A DNA stretch of 40,313 bases, taken from NCBI GenBank assembly GCA_020633515.1, contig JACKDM010000046.1, positions 1 to 40,313 of the forward strand, given 5' to 3'. Shown piece after piece: positions 9,453-20,491 of the stretch. Within the stretch, counting starts at the first letter, position 1, and the number at the start of each line of letters is the position of its first letter. The translations under genes and the position numbers were made by a program. The notes under the pieces were generated by a model. The model saw only the letters and a program-made list of their open reading frames with translations, searched no databases and was not told the origin of the DNA. This DNA comes from Myxococcales bacterium. Lineage in GTDB: Bacteria > Myxococcota > Bradymonadia > UBA7976 > UBA1532.

Positions 9453-9794
9453 TCACGACTCGGGATCGAACCCGAACACCCGCAGCTCCTGGTCACAGCG
9501 GCACGCCTTCGCGAACCGCGCCGCCCAGGCGATCGCCTCCGCCCGCGAAGGCACCTCGAGCACGGTGAAACCGCCATCGAGCGGCCGCGCCCCGGGATAG
9601 CCGCCCTCCGTCACCGAGCCATCGGCCGCGACCCGCACCGATGGCACCGTCTCATCGATGCCACCGCCGAAGACATAGACACCCGCAGCCTTCGCCGCCC
9701 GCATCACGGCGTGCGCGTCGTGACCCACCGCCTCCAGCTCACTGGCGGGGACCTTCATCGCGCCGCTGGGGAATGAGACGAGATACTTTGCCAT
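9453..9794 (-). CDS. YCII-like (DGPF-type) small protein
   Basis: This 113-aa soluble protein begins MAKYLVSFPSG and ends RVFGFDPES. The layout is that of the YCII-related ferredoxin-like fold: a first beta strand, a central His/Asp-containing helix (GHDAHAVMRAAKAAGVYVFGGG), then GYPGARPLDGGFTVLEVPSRAEAIAWAARFA and a final strand. YCII-like proteins are often annotated as PhnB/DGPF or transcription-initiation-like, but their biochemistry is mostly unknown, so no reaction is assigned. ATG 9794 is preferred over ATG 9800 because GGAG lies 8 bp upstream of it but only 2 bp from the other. It converges with paralog 2, with 3 bp between stop codons. Confidence 0.75.
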   Translation of the reverse strand: MAKYLVSFPSGAMKVPASELEAVGHDAHAVMRAAKAAGVYVFGGGIDETVPSVRVAADGSVTEGGYPGARPLDGGFTVLEVPSRAEAIAWAARFAKACRCDQELRVFGFDPES

Positions 9795-9877
9795 GACCAT
9801 CTCTCCGAGGATCTTCGGTGGGTGACCGGCGAACGCTAACGGGGCCGCGCCCGCTGATGCCAGGGAGAAGTGTCGGG

Positions 9878-9895
9878 CACCGGCCGAAGCCGGTG
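9878..9895. repeat. Perfect 7-bp hairpin with CGAA loop
   Basis: CACCGGC-CGAA-GCCGGTG lies between the MYXO-CTERM gene's 3' end and the YCII-like gene's 5' end, both on the minus strand. It could terminate the former or structure the leader of the latter. No T-tract follows, so the role is uncertain. Confidence 0.4.
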
Positions 9896-9988
9896 GCACC
9901 TGAAGAGATGGATCGGCGCGGCGCAGCGCGGCGGGGGAGGGGAGGGGCGCCGCGGGCGCCAGACTCGACGCCCGCGCCCGAAGCCCGA

Positions 9989-12391
<2,403 letters not shown>

Positions 12392-12451
12392 GGGCACTCT
12401 CCGTTCAGGCGCTCGTCGGGCGTCCGGCACCGAGGCCGGGGAAGACGTCGA

Positions 12452-12491
12452 ATTACACTACAGATGGACGGAACGAGGCCAGAAGTGTAAT
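12452..12491. promoter_or_regulatory. Inverted repeat ATTACACT-N24-AGTGTAAT upstream of the MYXO-CTERM gene
   Basis: A perfect 8-bp inverted repeat is separated by 24 bp, in the only AT-containing stretch of a GC-rich spacer, 61-100 bp upstream of the GTG at 12391. The arm nearer the gene, read on the minus strand, contains TGTAAT, which could serve as a -10 box. An operator for a dimeric regulator or a promoter element is inferred from position and symmetry only. Confidence 0.4.
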
Positions 12492-12497
12492 CCATTG

Positions 12498-12541
12498 CCC
12501 CGTAGAAGCCCCACGGCGAGCGGGCGCGGGCCTCTACGGGG
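12498..12541 (-). terminator. Hairpin downstream of the E1 gene
   Basis: A 9-bp perfect inverted repeat, CCCCGTAGA with TCTACGGGG, extended by a second CCC/GGG pairing block, lies 25 bp past the E1 stop codon in the direction of transcription. There is no T-run, so it is either a GC-hairpin terminator or a 3'-end stabiliser. Confidence 0.5.
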
Positions 12542-12565
12542 CGCGGCGAAGTGGCGGGAGCGGCG

Positions 12566-14605
12566 TCAGTAGGCCAACAGCGCGTCGAGGCTCGCCTTGA
12601 CGTCGTCCTCGCTCGGCAGGGTCGCGCGCTCGAGGATCCGGGAGAAGCCGACGGGGATGTCGAGCGCCCCGATCCGCTTGACCGGCGCGTCGAGCCACTC
12701 GAAGCAGTGCTCCGCGATCCACGCCGCGATCTCGGCCCCGAAGCCATTGGTGAGGTGGTCTTCGTGCACCACCACCACCTTGCCGGTCTTCTTGACCGAC
12801 GCGGCGACGGTCTCCTTGTCCCACGGACGGATCGAGCGCAGATCGATGACCTCGACCTCACCGGCGCCTTCCTTCGCGATCTTGTTGGCCGCACGCAGGC
12901 TCCAATGTACCGGCGTGCCCCACGCGATCACGGTCGCGTCACCGCCCGCGCGCCGCACCCGCGCCTTGCCGAACGGCACCGCGTGCTCCGCGCCGCAGCG
13001 CGGCGTCGCCGCGAACTGCTGGTTGTAGAGGAACTTCGGCTCGAGGAAGAAGCTCGGCCCCCGGCTGCGGATGCAGGTGCGAAGCAGCCCCGCCGCGTCG
13101 TCGGCGAACGCCGGCACCACCACCCGCAGCCCCGGTAGATGTCCGAAGATGGCTTCGGTGTTCTGCGAGTGATACAGCCCGCCGCCGATGTAGCCACCGC
13201 TCGACAGCCGCATCGTCACGTTCGGCGAGAACTGGCCGCGGGTCCGCCAGAACTCGTGCCCCATCTCGACGATCTGCTCCATCGCCGGCCAGATGTAGTC
13301 GGCGAACTGCGCCGCCTCGATCACCACCCGGATGTCATCGCGATAGCGCGACATGCCATTGGCGGTCCCGACGATGAAGTCCTCGGCGATCGGCGCATTG
13401 AAGACGCGGCCCTTGCCGAACGCGCCCTGCATGTCCTTGGTGACGAGGAAGACACCGCCCTTGTCCTTGCTCGCGACGTCCTGCCCCCACAGGAAGGTGT
13501 GCTCGTTGCGCGCGAACTCCGCGTGCAGCGTCTCGTTGATCGCCTCGCGGATCTTCCACTTCTCGCCGTCCTCCGGGGTCGCGGTCTCCTCGGGCTGCCA
13601 CGGCTCGGGGATCGCGAAGTCGACGACGGTCTTGGGATCGGGATCGGCCGCCGCCTCGGCGCGCTCGGCGGCCTCTTCGAGCGCGTCCTTGTTCTCCGCC
13701 TCGATCGCCTCGAGCTTCGCCTCGTCGGCGATCCCCGCCTCGACGATCAGGTGCCGCAGCCGCCGCAGCGGATCCTTGCCCTCGGCGGTCTCGATCTCGT
13801 CCTCGGTGCGGTAGAGCTCCTGCCGGTCGCTGTTGGAGTGCGCGCCGATCCGCTCGCACTGCGCGTGCACCATCGCCGCGCCCTCGCCGCTGTGCACGTA
13901 CTCGAGCGCCTTCTGCATGCCGCGGTGGCAGTCGACGAAGTCGGTGCCGTCGACGTTGACGATGAGGAAGTTCTTGAGCCCGCGGTAGTTGTCGGAGACG
14001 CGCGGGTTGGCGGTCTGCTCGGTGACCGGCACCGAGATCCCGAAGCGGTTGTTCTGGATGACGAAGACGACCGGGAGCTTCTCGCGGCTGGCGCCGTTGT
14101 AGGCCTCGTAGCAGTAGCCCTCGCTCGTGCTCGCCTCGCCCTGGCTGGAGAAGGCGACCCCGTCGCCGCCGTAGTGTTTGATCGCGCGCGCGACGCCGAC
14201 CGCGTGCAGGGTGTGGTTGCCGGTGCACGACGAGACGTTCTGGATGCCGATCGCGGGCTTGGCGAGGTGGTTGGACATGTGCCGCCCGCCGCCGGCGGGG
14301 TCGGTGTCCTTCGAGAGCCCGTTGAGGATGATCTCCTCGGGGGTCAGCCCGGCGGCGAGGGTGGTCAAGAGGTCGCGGTAGTAGGGGAAGAGGAAGTCCT
14401 TGCCGGCGCGGAACGCCTGCCCGAGCGCGAGCTGGATGCCGTCGTGACCGGCGAAGGGGGCGTGGTAGCCCCAGCCCTTGGCCTTGCGGATGTAGCCGAC
14501 GGCCTTGGCCTCGATGAGCCGGCCGAGGTTCACGATGCGAAACCACTCGAGCACCGTCTCGGGTGCGATCCCCTCGAAGTGGTCGGGGGTCTTCTTCTTG
14601 GACAC
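12566..14605 (-). CDS. Fused alpha/beta E1 of branched-chain 2-oxoacid dehydrogenase (2-oxoisovalerate dehydrogenase)
   Basis: This 679-aa thiamine-diphosphate enzyme would oxidatively decarboxylate branched-chain 2-oxoacids and pass the acyl group to a lipoyl E2. The alpha half (about 1-330) has FPYYRDLLTTLAAGLTPEE, GGGRHMSNHLAKPAIGIQNVSSC and the TPP/Mg motif region GGDGVAFSSQGEASTSEG...VIQNN. The beta half (about 345-679) has FLWGQDVASKDKGGVF, GKGRVFNAPIAEDFIVGTANG, IEAAQFADYI and VVVHEDHLTNGFGAEI. Separate alpha and beta chains are the classical form; here they are joined by an acidic Ala/Glu linker (about 300-340). The GTG at 14605 is chosen because GGAGG lies 4 bp upstream. No E2 or E3 gene is in the window, so those subunits must be elsewhere. 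Branched-chain oxoacids also supply iso-fatty-acid primers in myxobacteria. Confidence 0.85.
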   Translation of the reverse strand: MSKKKTPDHFEGIAPETVLEWFRIVNLGRLIEAKAVGYIRKAKGWGYHAPFAGHDGIQLALGQAFRAGKDFLFPYYRDLLTTLAAGLTPEEIILNGLSKDTDPAGGGRHMSNHLAKPAIGIQNVSSCTGNHTLHAVGVARAIKHYGGDGVAFSSQGEASTSEGYCYEAYNGASREKLPVVFVIQNNRFGISVPVTEQTANPRVSDNYRGLKNFLIVNVDGTDFVDCHRGMQKALEYVHSGEGAAMVHAQCERIGAHSNSDRQELYRTEDEIETAEGKDPLRRLRHLIVEAGIADEAKLEAIEAENKDALEEAAERAEAAADPDPKTVVDFAIPEPWQPEETATPEDGEKWKIREAINETLHAEFARNEHTFLWGQDVASKDKGGVFLVTKDMQGAFGKGRVFNAPIAEDFIVGTANGMSRYRDDIRVVIEAAQFADYIWPAMEQIVEMGHEFWRTRGQFSPNVTMRLSSGGYIGGGLYHSQNTEAIFGHLPGLRVVVPAFADDAAGLLRTCIRSRGPSFFLEPKFLYNQQFAATPRCGAEHAVPFGKARVRRAGGDATVIAWGTPVHWSLRAANKIAKEGAGEVEVIDLRSIRPWDKETVAASVKKTGKVVVVHEDHLTNGFGAEIAAWIAEHCFEWLDAPVKRIGALDIPVGFSRILERATLPSEDDVKASLDALLAY

Positions 14606-14710
14606 GGGTCCTCCGGGCGACGCGGGTCGGGCAAGGTGGATGAACAGGCGTCGGTGCGCGTTGCGGACGATCGGCCGGTGAGCGCGCGGCGTCAAGTCCG
14701 ACCGGCCGGG

Positions 14711-14740
14711 GCGCGCAGTTGTCGCGCGCGCAGTTGTCGC
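14711..14740. repeat. Exact tandem duplication of a 15-bp unit in a divergent promoter region
   Basis: GCGCGCAGTTGTCGC occurs twice back to back between the divergently transcribed E1 gene (start 14605) and the YbjN-like gene (start 14796). The position fits an operator or a promoter-length polymorphism. No regulator can be named. Confidence 0.6.
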
Positions 14741-14795
14741 GATCGGCCGCCGGGCGGGTGTAGGCTGCTCGGGCTGGACCCGGAAGGAGAGACCC

Positions 14796-15194
14796 ATGGA
14801 CGTCGCGATGCGATTGCAGACGATCGCCAGTCGGCAAGGCTGGGCGATGGTGCGCGGCCACGACGGCAGCGCCCGGATCGAGGTGCGCACCGAGTACGGC
14901 CGCACCCAGGTCGTCAACATCACCCTCGGGCACGACCCCGACCGCCGCCCGCTCGCCTGGATCTGGAGCGTCGTCTGTCAGACGAGCGCGATCGGCGACC
15001 CCTACTACCTCTTGCGGCTCAACGCCGACCTGCCCTACGGGGCGCTCGCCGTGCGCGACCCCAACGTCATCCTCGTCGAGTCGCAGCTCGTGCAGACGGC
15101 CGACGACGAGGAGCTGATGCGGGCGGTCTACTACGTGGGCAAGTACGCCGACGACCTCGAGAAGCAGGTCCACGGCAACGTCGACAAGAACTGA
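14796..15194 (+). CDS. YbjN / type III chaperone-like small protein
   Basis: This is a 132-aa soluble acidic protein starting MDVAMRLQTIASRQGWAM. It alternates strands and helices in the order expected of the YbjN/secretion-chaperone-like fold: an N-terminal helix, a beta sheet (SARIEVRTEYGRTQVVNITLG, then IWSVVCQTSAIGDPYYLLRLN), GALAVRDPNVILVESQLVQ and a C-terminal helix (ELMRAVYYVGKYADDLEKQV). GGAAGGAG lies about 8 bp before the ATG. Proteins of this kind are widespread in Myxococcota and poorly characterised; a chaperone or signalling-partner role is only an inference from fold. The lipoprotein gene 26 bp downstream is probably in the same transcript. Confidence 0.5.
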   Translation: MDVAMRLQTIASRQGWAMVRGHDGSARIEVRTEYGRTQVVNITLGHDPDRRPLAWIWSVVCQTSAIGDPYYLLRLNADLPYGALAVRDPNVILVESQLVQTADDEELMRAVYYVGKYADDLEKQVHGNVDKN

Positions 15195-15220
15195 CGGCCA
15201 CCGGCCGGGGAGATGGGATC

Positions 15221-15967
15221 ATGACTCAGTCGAAGTGGAGCGTCGGGGTGCTCGGATGCCTCGCGCTGTTGTGGGTCGCGCTCGTGTCGGGGTGCAGCAC
15301 CACCGTCGAGGCGCAGCAGAGCCGCTTCGCCCGCAACAAGGACACCATGGAGGCGCTCGCCGCGAAGAACCCGGCGATGCGCGACGCGGTGATGTTGAAG
15401 ATGCAGGGCTTCGAGGCCGAGCGCGACAAGCTCGTCGCCGCGGGCGGCGAGAGCGCGCCGACCGAGCTCGCGCGGCTCAACTCGCGGATCGAGGAGTACG
15501 TGCGCAAGCTCGATCCCTCGATGGCGCCCCAGAAGACGACGACCTCGACGACCGGCAAGCTGAACCAGCCGGCGACGAACGCGCCGCCGGGCGCGCCGGG
15601 CACGGGCACGGCGCCGGGGGCCGCGCCGGGCGCGGTGCCGGGCGGCAAGCTCGGTGGCACCGCGCCGGGTGCTATGGGCGCGCCAGGGGCTGGTCAGCTG
15701 GGGGCGCCGGGCGCGATGGGTGCGCCGGGCGCGATGGGCGCGCCTGGTCAGCCGGGCACCCTCGGCGGCGGCGCGCCGGTGGCATGGCGGCGCCGGGCAG
15801 GGCACGCTCGGCGGCGGCGCGCCCGGTGGCACCGCGCCCGGTGCGGGCGCCGGGGCAGGGCACGCTCGGCGGCGCGCGCCGGGTGGCACCGCGCCGGGTG
15901 GCATGGGCGCGCCCGGCACCGCGCCCGCGCCGGGTGGCAAGCTCGGTCAGTGATCGCGGCCCGGTGA
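15221..15967 (+). CDS. Lipoprotein with Gly/Pro/Ala-rich tail; reading frame broken near the 3' end
   Basis: The N-terminus has a lipoprotein signal (LLWVALVSGC), then a helical segment (about 30-100, KDTMEALAAKNPAMRDAVMLK...EYVRKLDP). From about residue 115 comes a low-complexity tail of repeats such as GAPGAMGAPG and GTLGGGAPGG. GGGGAG precedes the ATG by 8 bp. Read literally, the frame changes at about 15778 from GTLGGGAP into an Arg/Trp-rich string and stops at 15967. One missing base near 15778 and another near 15797 would restore the repeat and end the protein at 15953 with GAPGTAPAPGGKLGQ. The frame-corrected product is therefore probably real and the basic tail spurious. Function is unknown; the tail may span periplasm or peptidoglycan. 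Confidence 0.65.
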   Translation: MTQSKWSVGVLGCLALLWVALVSGCSTTVEAQQSRFARNKDTMEALAAKNPAMRDAVMLKMQGFEAERDKLVAAGGESAPTELARLNSRIEEYVRKLDPSMAPQKTTTSTTGKLNQPATNAPPGAPGTGTAPGAAPGAVPGGKLGGTAPGAMGAPGAGQLGAPGAMGAPGAMGAPGQPGTLGGGAPVAWRRRAGHARRRRARWHRARCGRRGRARSAARAGWHRAGWHGRARHRARAGWQARSVIAAR

Positions 15968-15978
15968 CTCCATCGATG

Positions 15979-16032
15979 GCATGAATGGCACAAATGGCAT
16001 GGATGGCATCGATGCCATCCATGCCATGCGCA
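15979..16032. repeat. 9-bp tandem repeat array containing a 34-bp perfect palindrome
   Basis: Units of the form ATGGCATGN follow each other, then turn into their reverse complement (ATGCCATCN). The centre, 15994-16027, is a perfect 34-bp palindrome around CATCGATG. It lies between two convergent genes. It could fold as a long hairpin in either transcript and act as a bidirectional terminator, although no T-run is present. Confidence 0.85.
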
Positions 16033-17027
<995 letters not shown>

Positions 17028-17031
<4 letters not shown>

Positions 17032-18050
17032 TCGCTCACCTCCTCGGCGGTCGGCAGCGCGGCGATGATCGCGTCGGTGATCTCGGTGGTGCTCGCGCGG
17101 CCGCCCATGTCGCCGGTGCGGACGCGGCCTTCGGTGAGCACGCGCTCGATGGCGCGCTCGATGCGGGTCGCGGCGGCGCGCTCGCCGATGTGGCGCAGCA
17201 TCATCGCCGCCGAGACGGTCAGCGCGATGGGGTTGGCCTTGTTCTGCCCGGCGATGTCGGGCGCCGAGCCGTGCACCGCCTCGAAGACCGCGCAGGTGTC
17301 GCCGATGTTGGCGCCGGGCGCGACCCCGAGGCCGCCGGTGAGCCCCGAGCAGAGGTCGCTCATGATGTCGCCGTAGAGGTTCTCCATGAGCAGCACGTCG
17401 TAGAGGTGCGGGTCGAGCACGACCTGCATCGCGACGCGGTCGATCGGCTGCTCGTCGACCTCGATGAACGGGTAGTCGCGCGCGACCTCGCGGCAGCAGT
17501 CGAGGAAGAGCCCGTCGCTGAGCTTCATGACCGCGGCCTTGTGCACCACCGTGATCTTGCGGCGGCCGGTCCAGCGCGCGTACTCGAAGGCGTAGCGGGC
17601 GATGCGGCGGCTCGCGTCGGCGGTGATGATCTTGAGCGCCTCGACGACGCCGGGCACGACCTCGTGCTCGCGGCCGGCGTAGAGGCCCTCGGTGTTCTCG
17701 CGGAAGACGACGAGGTCGACGTCGTCGTGCCGCGTCTTCAGACCCTTCCACGAGCGCACCGGGCGCAGGCTGACGTAGGTGTCGAGCGCCTTGCGGAGCC
17801 CGACGTTGACGCTGCGGAAGCCCTTGCCGACCGGGGTCGTGATCGGGCCCTTGAGCGCGACGCGGTTCTGCTTGATCGAGGCGAGCGTCGCGTCGGGGAG
17901 CGTGCCGAGGCCCGCCTCGACCGCGTCGACGCCGGCGAGGTGGCGGTCCCATTCGATGGCGACGCCGGTGGCTTCGACGATGCGCACCGCGGCGTCGCTC
18001 ACCTCCGGGCCGATGCCGTCACCCGGCAACAGCGTGATGGTGTACTTCAT
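17028..18050 (-). CDS. NAD-dependent isocitrate dehydrogenase-type enzyme
   Basis: This 340-aa protein starts MKYTITLLPGDGIGPEVSDA, the standard family N-terminus. The substrate loop FRSVNVGLRKALDTYVSLRPVRS retains the Ser and Asn that bind isocitrate plus the downstream Arg residues. RENTEGLYAGREHEV carries the catalytic Tyr, VHKAAVMKLSDGLFL the catalytic Lys and GDIMSDLCSGLTGG the metal-binding Asp residues. The coenzyme loop HGSAPDIAGQNKANP has Asp where NADP enzymes have Lys, indicating NAD. It would convert isocitrate to 2-oxoglutarate in the TCA cycle; 3-isopropylmalate or homoisocitrate cannot be fully excluded. It overlaps the GNAT gene upstream by 4 bp and the second paralog downstream by 4 bp, forming a three-gene operon. 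Confidence 0.75.
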
Positions 18051-18649
18051 GCGAACTCCCGGTCTGATGGGCTCGGGGTGGACTCACTCGGGATGGGATC
18101 GGGCGCCTCGACGAGGTAGCGGAACGGCGCGCCGGCCGCGTAGGGCGCGGCGAGCGGGCGCTCGAGGCAGCGGTAGCGTTCGCCGCTCGGATAGCGGCCG
18201 TCGCCGCGGGGGCGGTGGCGGAAGCCGGCGGCGGTGAAGAGCGCGCGCGCCGCCGTGTTGGCGTCGGCGACTTCGAGGCGGATGACATCGGCGGCGCCGA
18301 GCAGCGCCGCGTCGAAGCGGGCGACGCCGAGCGCGTGGGTCAACAGCGCGCCGGCGACCCCGCGGCGGCGGGCGGCAGGCGCGACGGCGATCGCGACGAG
18401 GTCGGCGACGGGGCGGCGGTCGTCCTCGCCGCGCACGAACGCGAGCATCGAGAAGCCGATCGGGAGGTCGCCGAGGTGCGCGACGGTCGTGCGCACCCCG
18501 GGGTGGGCGAACCACCCGGCGAGGATCATGCGGTAGTCACCGAGCCCGGCGAAGCACGTCGCGGCGAGGTCGAGCACGAACGTCGCGTCGACCGCTTCGG
18601 CCCGTCTCAGCTCGATCTGGCTCCCCACCACGGTCACGCGGCACACCAT
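18047..18649 (-). CDS. GNAT-family N-acetyltransferase
   Basis: This 200-aa protein has the GNAT acetyl-CoA-binding motif A, LVAIAVAPAARRRGVAGALLTHAL, in which RRRGVAG forms the pyrophosphate loop. Motif B is ADVIRLEVADANTAARALFTAAGFRHR. The acceptor substrate is unknown; a small molecule or a protein N-terminus or lysine are possible. It is the first gene of an operon with the two dehydrogenase-family genes. Control of those enzymes by acetylation is an appealing but untested idea. The start is uncertain: ATG 18649 has no clear ribosome-binding site, and GTG 18637 is an alternative. Confidence 0.75.
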   Translation of the reverse strand: MVCRVTVVGSQIELRRAEAVDATFVLDLAATCFAGLGDYRMILAGWFAHPGVRTTVAHLGDLPIGFSMLAFVRGEDDRRPVADLVAIAVAPAARRRGVAGALLTHALGVARFDAALLGAADVIRLEVADANTAARALFTAAGFRHRPRGDGRYPSGERYRCLERPLAAPYAAGAPFRYLVEAPDPIPSESTPSPSDREFA

Positions 18650-18765
18650 ACGCGGGCGCCCGGTGAATGCAAGCGCGTCGGCGGCGCGGGTGCATCCGCG
18701 GTGACTTGTTGGCTATGATGGCGGCCCGCCCGGCACGGCGAGGTGGCGGAGCAAGGAGGCCGATC

Positions 18766-19218
18766 GTGCGGATTCTGGAAGGTCAACTGGCGCTGACGGT
18801 TCAGGGCGAGCAGTTCCGCTGCCCGATCGCGGGCGTGCGCGACACCCGGGGGCAGGTCGAGGTGGCGGTCGCGACGCCGTTCGGGCTGCGGCGGGTGCAC
18901 ATCACGCTCGACGCGCAGCGCGCGCTCGTCGAGGCGCACACCTTCGCGTTCGACTACGAGTCGGGTGAGGTGACGCGGTTCGAGCAGCTCATCGAGGGCG
19001 GGCCGGTGTCGGCCGACCGGCGGCACTACGCGGGCACGATCAGCGGCGGGGGGCTGGAGGGCAAGTGGGCGGTGCGGGAGCTGGGGCCATTCGACGACGA
19101 CGACGCCGAGGCGGCGCACGCGCTCGCGGTGGGCCACCGGGTCCCCGACGACCTGGCGCCGGCGCCGGTGCGCAAGGACGCCGACGAGCCGGAGGCGGGC
19201 GGCGAGCCGGCGCGCTGA
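18766..19218 (+). CDS. Hypothetical 150-aa protein
   Basis: This is not a family I recognise. It is predicted soluble, largely beta-stranded in the first 110 residues (ILEGQLALTVQGEQFRCPIAG, VEVAVATPFGLRRVHITLDA, EAHTFAFDYESGEVTRFEQL), and ends in a disordered acidic tail. No signal peptide or membrane segment is visible. The GTG at 18766 is chosen because AAGGAGG lies 6 bp upstream; the longer upstream frame has no such site and an Arg-rich, unlikely N-terminus. It is transcribed divergently from the GNAT gene and converges with the kinase gene, with 18 bp between them. A TATGAT sequence at 18714-18719 may be its -10 box. Confidence 0.65.
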   Translation: MRILEGQLALTVQGEQFRCPIAGVRDTRGQVEVAVATPFGLRRVHITLDAQRALVEAHTFAFDYESGEVTRFEQLIEGGPVSADRRHYAGTISGGGLEGKWAVRELGPFDDDDAEAAHALAVGHRVPDDLAPAPVRKDADEPEAGGEPAR

Positions 19219-19236
19219 GGCGTCAGCGCTTCCCCT

Positions 19237-20460
19237 TCAGTCGTCGTCCATCGTCGGCGCGTCCATCACCGCGGTGCGGTCTTCTTCGTCGTCGGCGTGC
19301 AGCACCGGCATTCGGTGGCCGGCGCGGTTGACGAGGTGCTCGACCTCGTGCTCGCTCGGCTCGAACGGATCGCCCTGTTCGAGCGAGCCCGAGAGCGACA
19401 GCGACGAGATCTCGCTCGGCTCGTGCGGCGGCACCGGCGCCGAGTCGACCCGCGTCACCGCGCTGCCGCCGAGGAGCCGGCTCTCGAACGCCGAGAGCGC
19501 CTGCCCGACCTCGCGCCCGACCGTGCCGCCGAGCCCTTGCAGGATGCGCTTGATCTCGTGCGCGTTGGCCTGCGCGAGCAGCCGGCGGCCGGCGGTGTCT
19601 TCGATGGTGATGCCCTCGCCCTCGGCGACCGCGCGCAAGAGCAGCGCGAGCACGGCGGCCGATGGGATCCGCGCCTCGGGCTTGAGCGCGAGCGCCGTCT
19701 CGACGACGGCCGCGACGGTCGGCGGCACGAACGGGTTGCGGCCGAGGATCGGCGGCGGCGGGACCCCGTCGAGGAAGCGGCGGAAGATCTCGGAGGTGTC
19801 GGGCGCCTCGAACGGGATCTGCCCGGTCAGCATCTCGTAGATCGTCGCCCCGAGCGAGTAGACGTCGGCGAGCGGGGTCGGCTTCTCGTGGTTGAACTGC
19901 TCGGGTGGCATGTACCAGAGCGTGCCGACGTTGGCGCCCGCGACGGTCAGATCGGGGCTGCGTTCGAGCGCCTTGGCGACGCCGAAGTCGGTGATGCGCA
20001 CCGAGCCCGGGTCGTCGGCGTCGACCATCATCAGGTTGGCCGGCTTGATGTCGCGGTGTACGACGGTGCGCCGGTGCGCATAGGCCATCGCGTCGGCGGA
20101 GCGGATCCCGATGTCGATCGCCATCGGGATCGGCAGCGGACCGTCGACGCTGCGCAGCTTGTCTTCGAGCGATCCGCCGGGCAGGTACTCCATCACGATC
20201 GCCTGAAACATGGGCGACTCGAGGTAATCGTAGACCCGGGCGACGTGCGGGTGATCGAGCTCGGCTTGCAGGATGGCGCCCTGGCGGAAGCGCTCGGCGA
20301 GCAGGTGCTCGTCCTGGTTCTCGCCGCGGTGGCGGATCTTGACGGCGACCTCACGCCCGAGCAGGCGGTGGCGGGCATAGAGCACGATGCCCATGCCGCC
20401 GGTGCCGAGCCGGCCCTCGACCGAGTACGGTCCGATGAAGCGGGGCAGCCTCGCCGCCAA
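19237..20460 (-). CDS. Hanks-type serine/threonine protein kinase (cytosolic)
   Basis: This 407-aa kinase contains all main motifs: Gly loop GTGGMGIV (19-26), catalytic Lys in VAVK (41), HRDIKPAN with Asp 137, DFG Asp at 158, and MPPEQ in place of APE at the activation-segment end. The C-terminal part (from about 280) is an acidic, Ser/Pro-rich tail without a membrane helix, so the kinase should be cytosolic. The TTG at 20460 is chosen because GGAGG lies 6 bp upstream and the product then begins just before the kinase fold (LAARLPRFIGPYSVEGRLG). It follows the DUF72 gene by 31 bp and SppA further upstream on the same strand, suggesting an operon. Substrates are unknown. Confidence 0.85.
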   Translation of the reverse strand: MAARLPRFIGPYSVEGRLGTGGMGIVLYARHRLLGREVAVKIRHRGENQDEHLLAERFRQGAILQAELDHPHVARVYDYLESPMFQAIVMEYLPGGSLEDKLRSVDGPLPIPMAIDIGIRSADAMAYAHRRTVVHRDIKPANLMMVDADDPGSVRITDFGVAKALERSPDLTVAGANVGTLWYMPPEQFNHEKPTPLADVYSLGATIYEMLTGQIPFEAPDTSEIFRRFLDGVPPPPILGRNPFVPPTVAAVVETALALKPEARIPSAAVLALLLRAVAEGEGITIEDTAGRRLLAQANAHEIKRILQGLGGTVGREVGQALSAFESRLLGGSAVTRVDSAPVPPHEPSEISSLSLSGSLEQGDPFEPSEHEVEHLVNRAGHRMPVLHADDEEDRTAVMDAPTMDDD

Positions 20461-20491
20461 AGTCAGCCTCCGAGACGATCCGGGGAGTGTC

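Noticed and set aside
13139..15200. Plus-strand frame running across the E1 gene into the lipoprotein
   Set aside because: It is only the antisense of E1 joined by chance in frame to the lipoprotein at 15221, whose own ribosome-binding site and lipobox fix the start.
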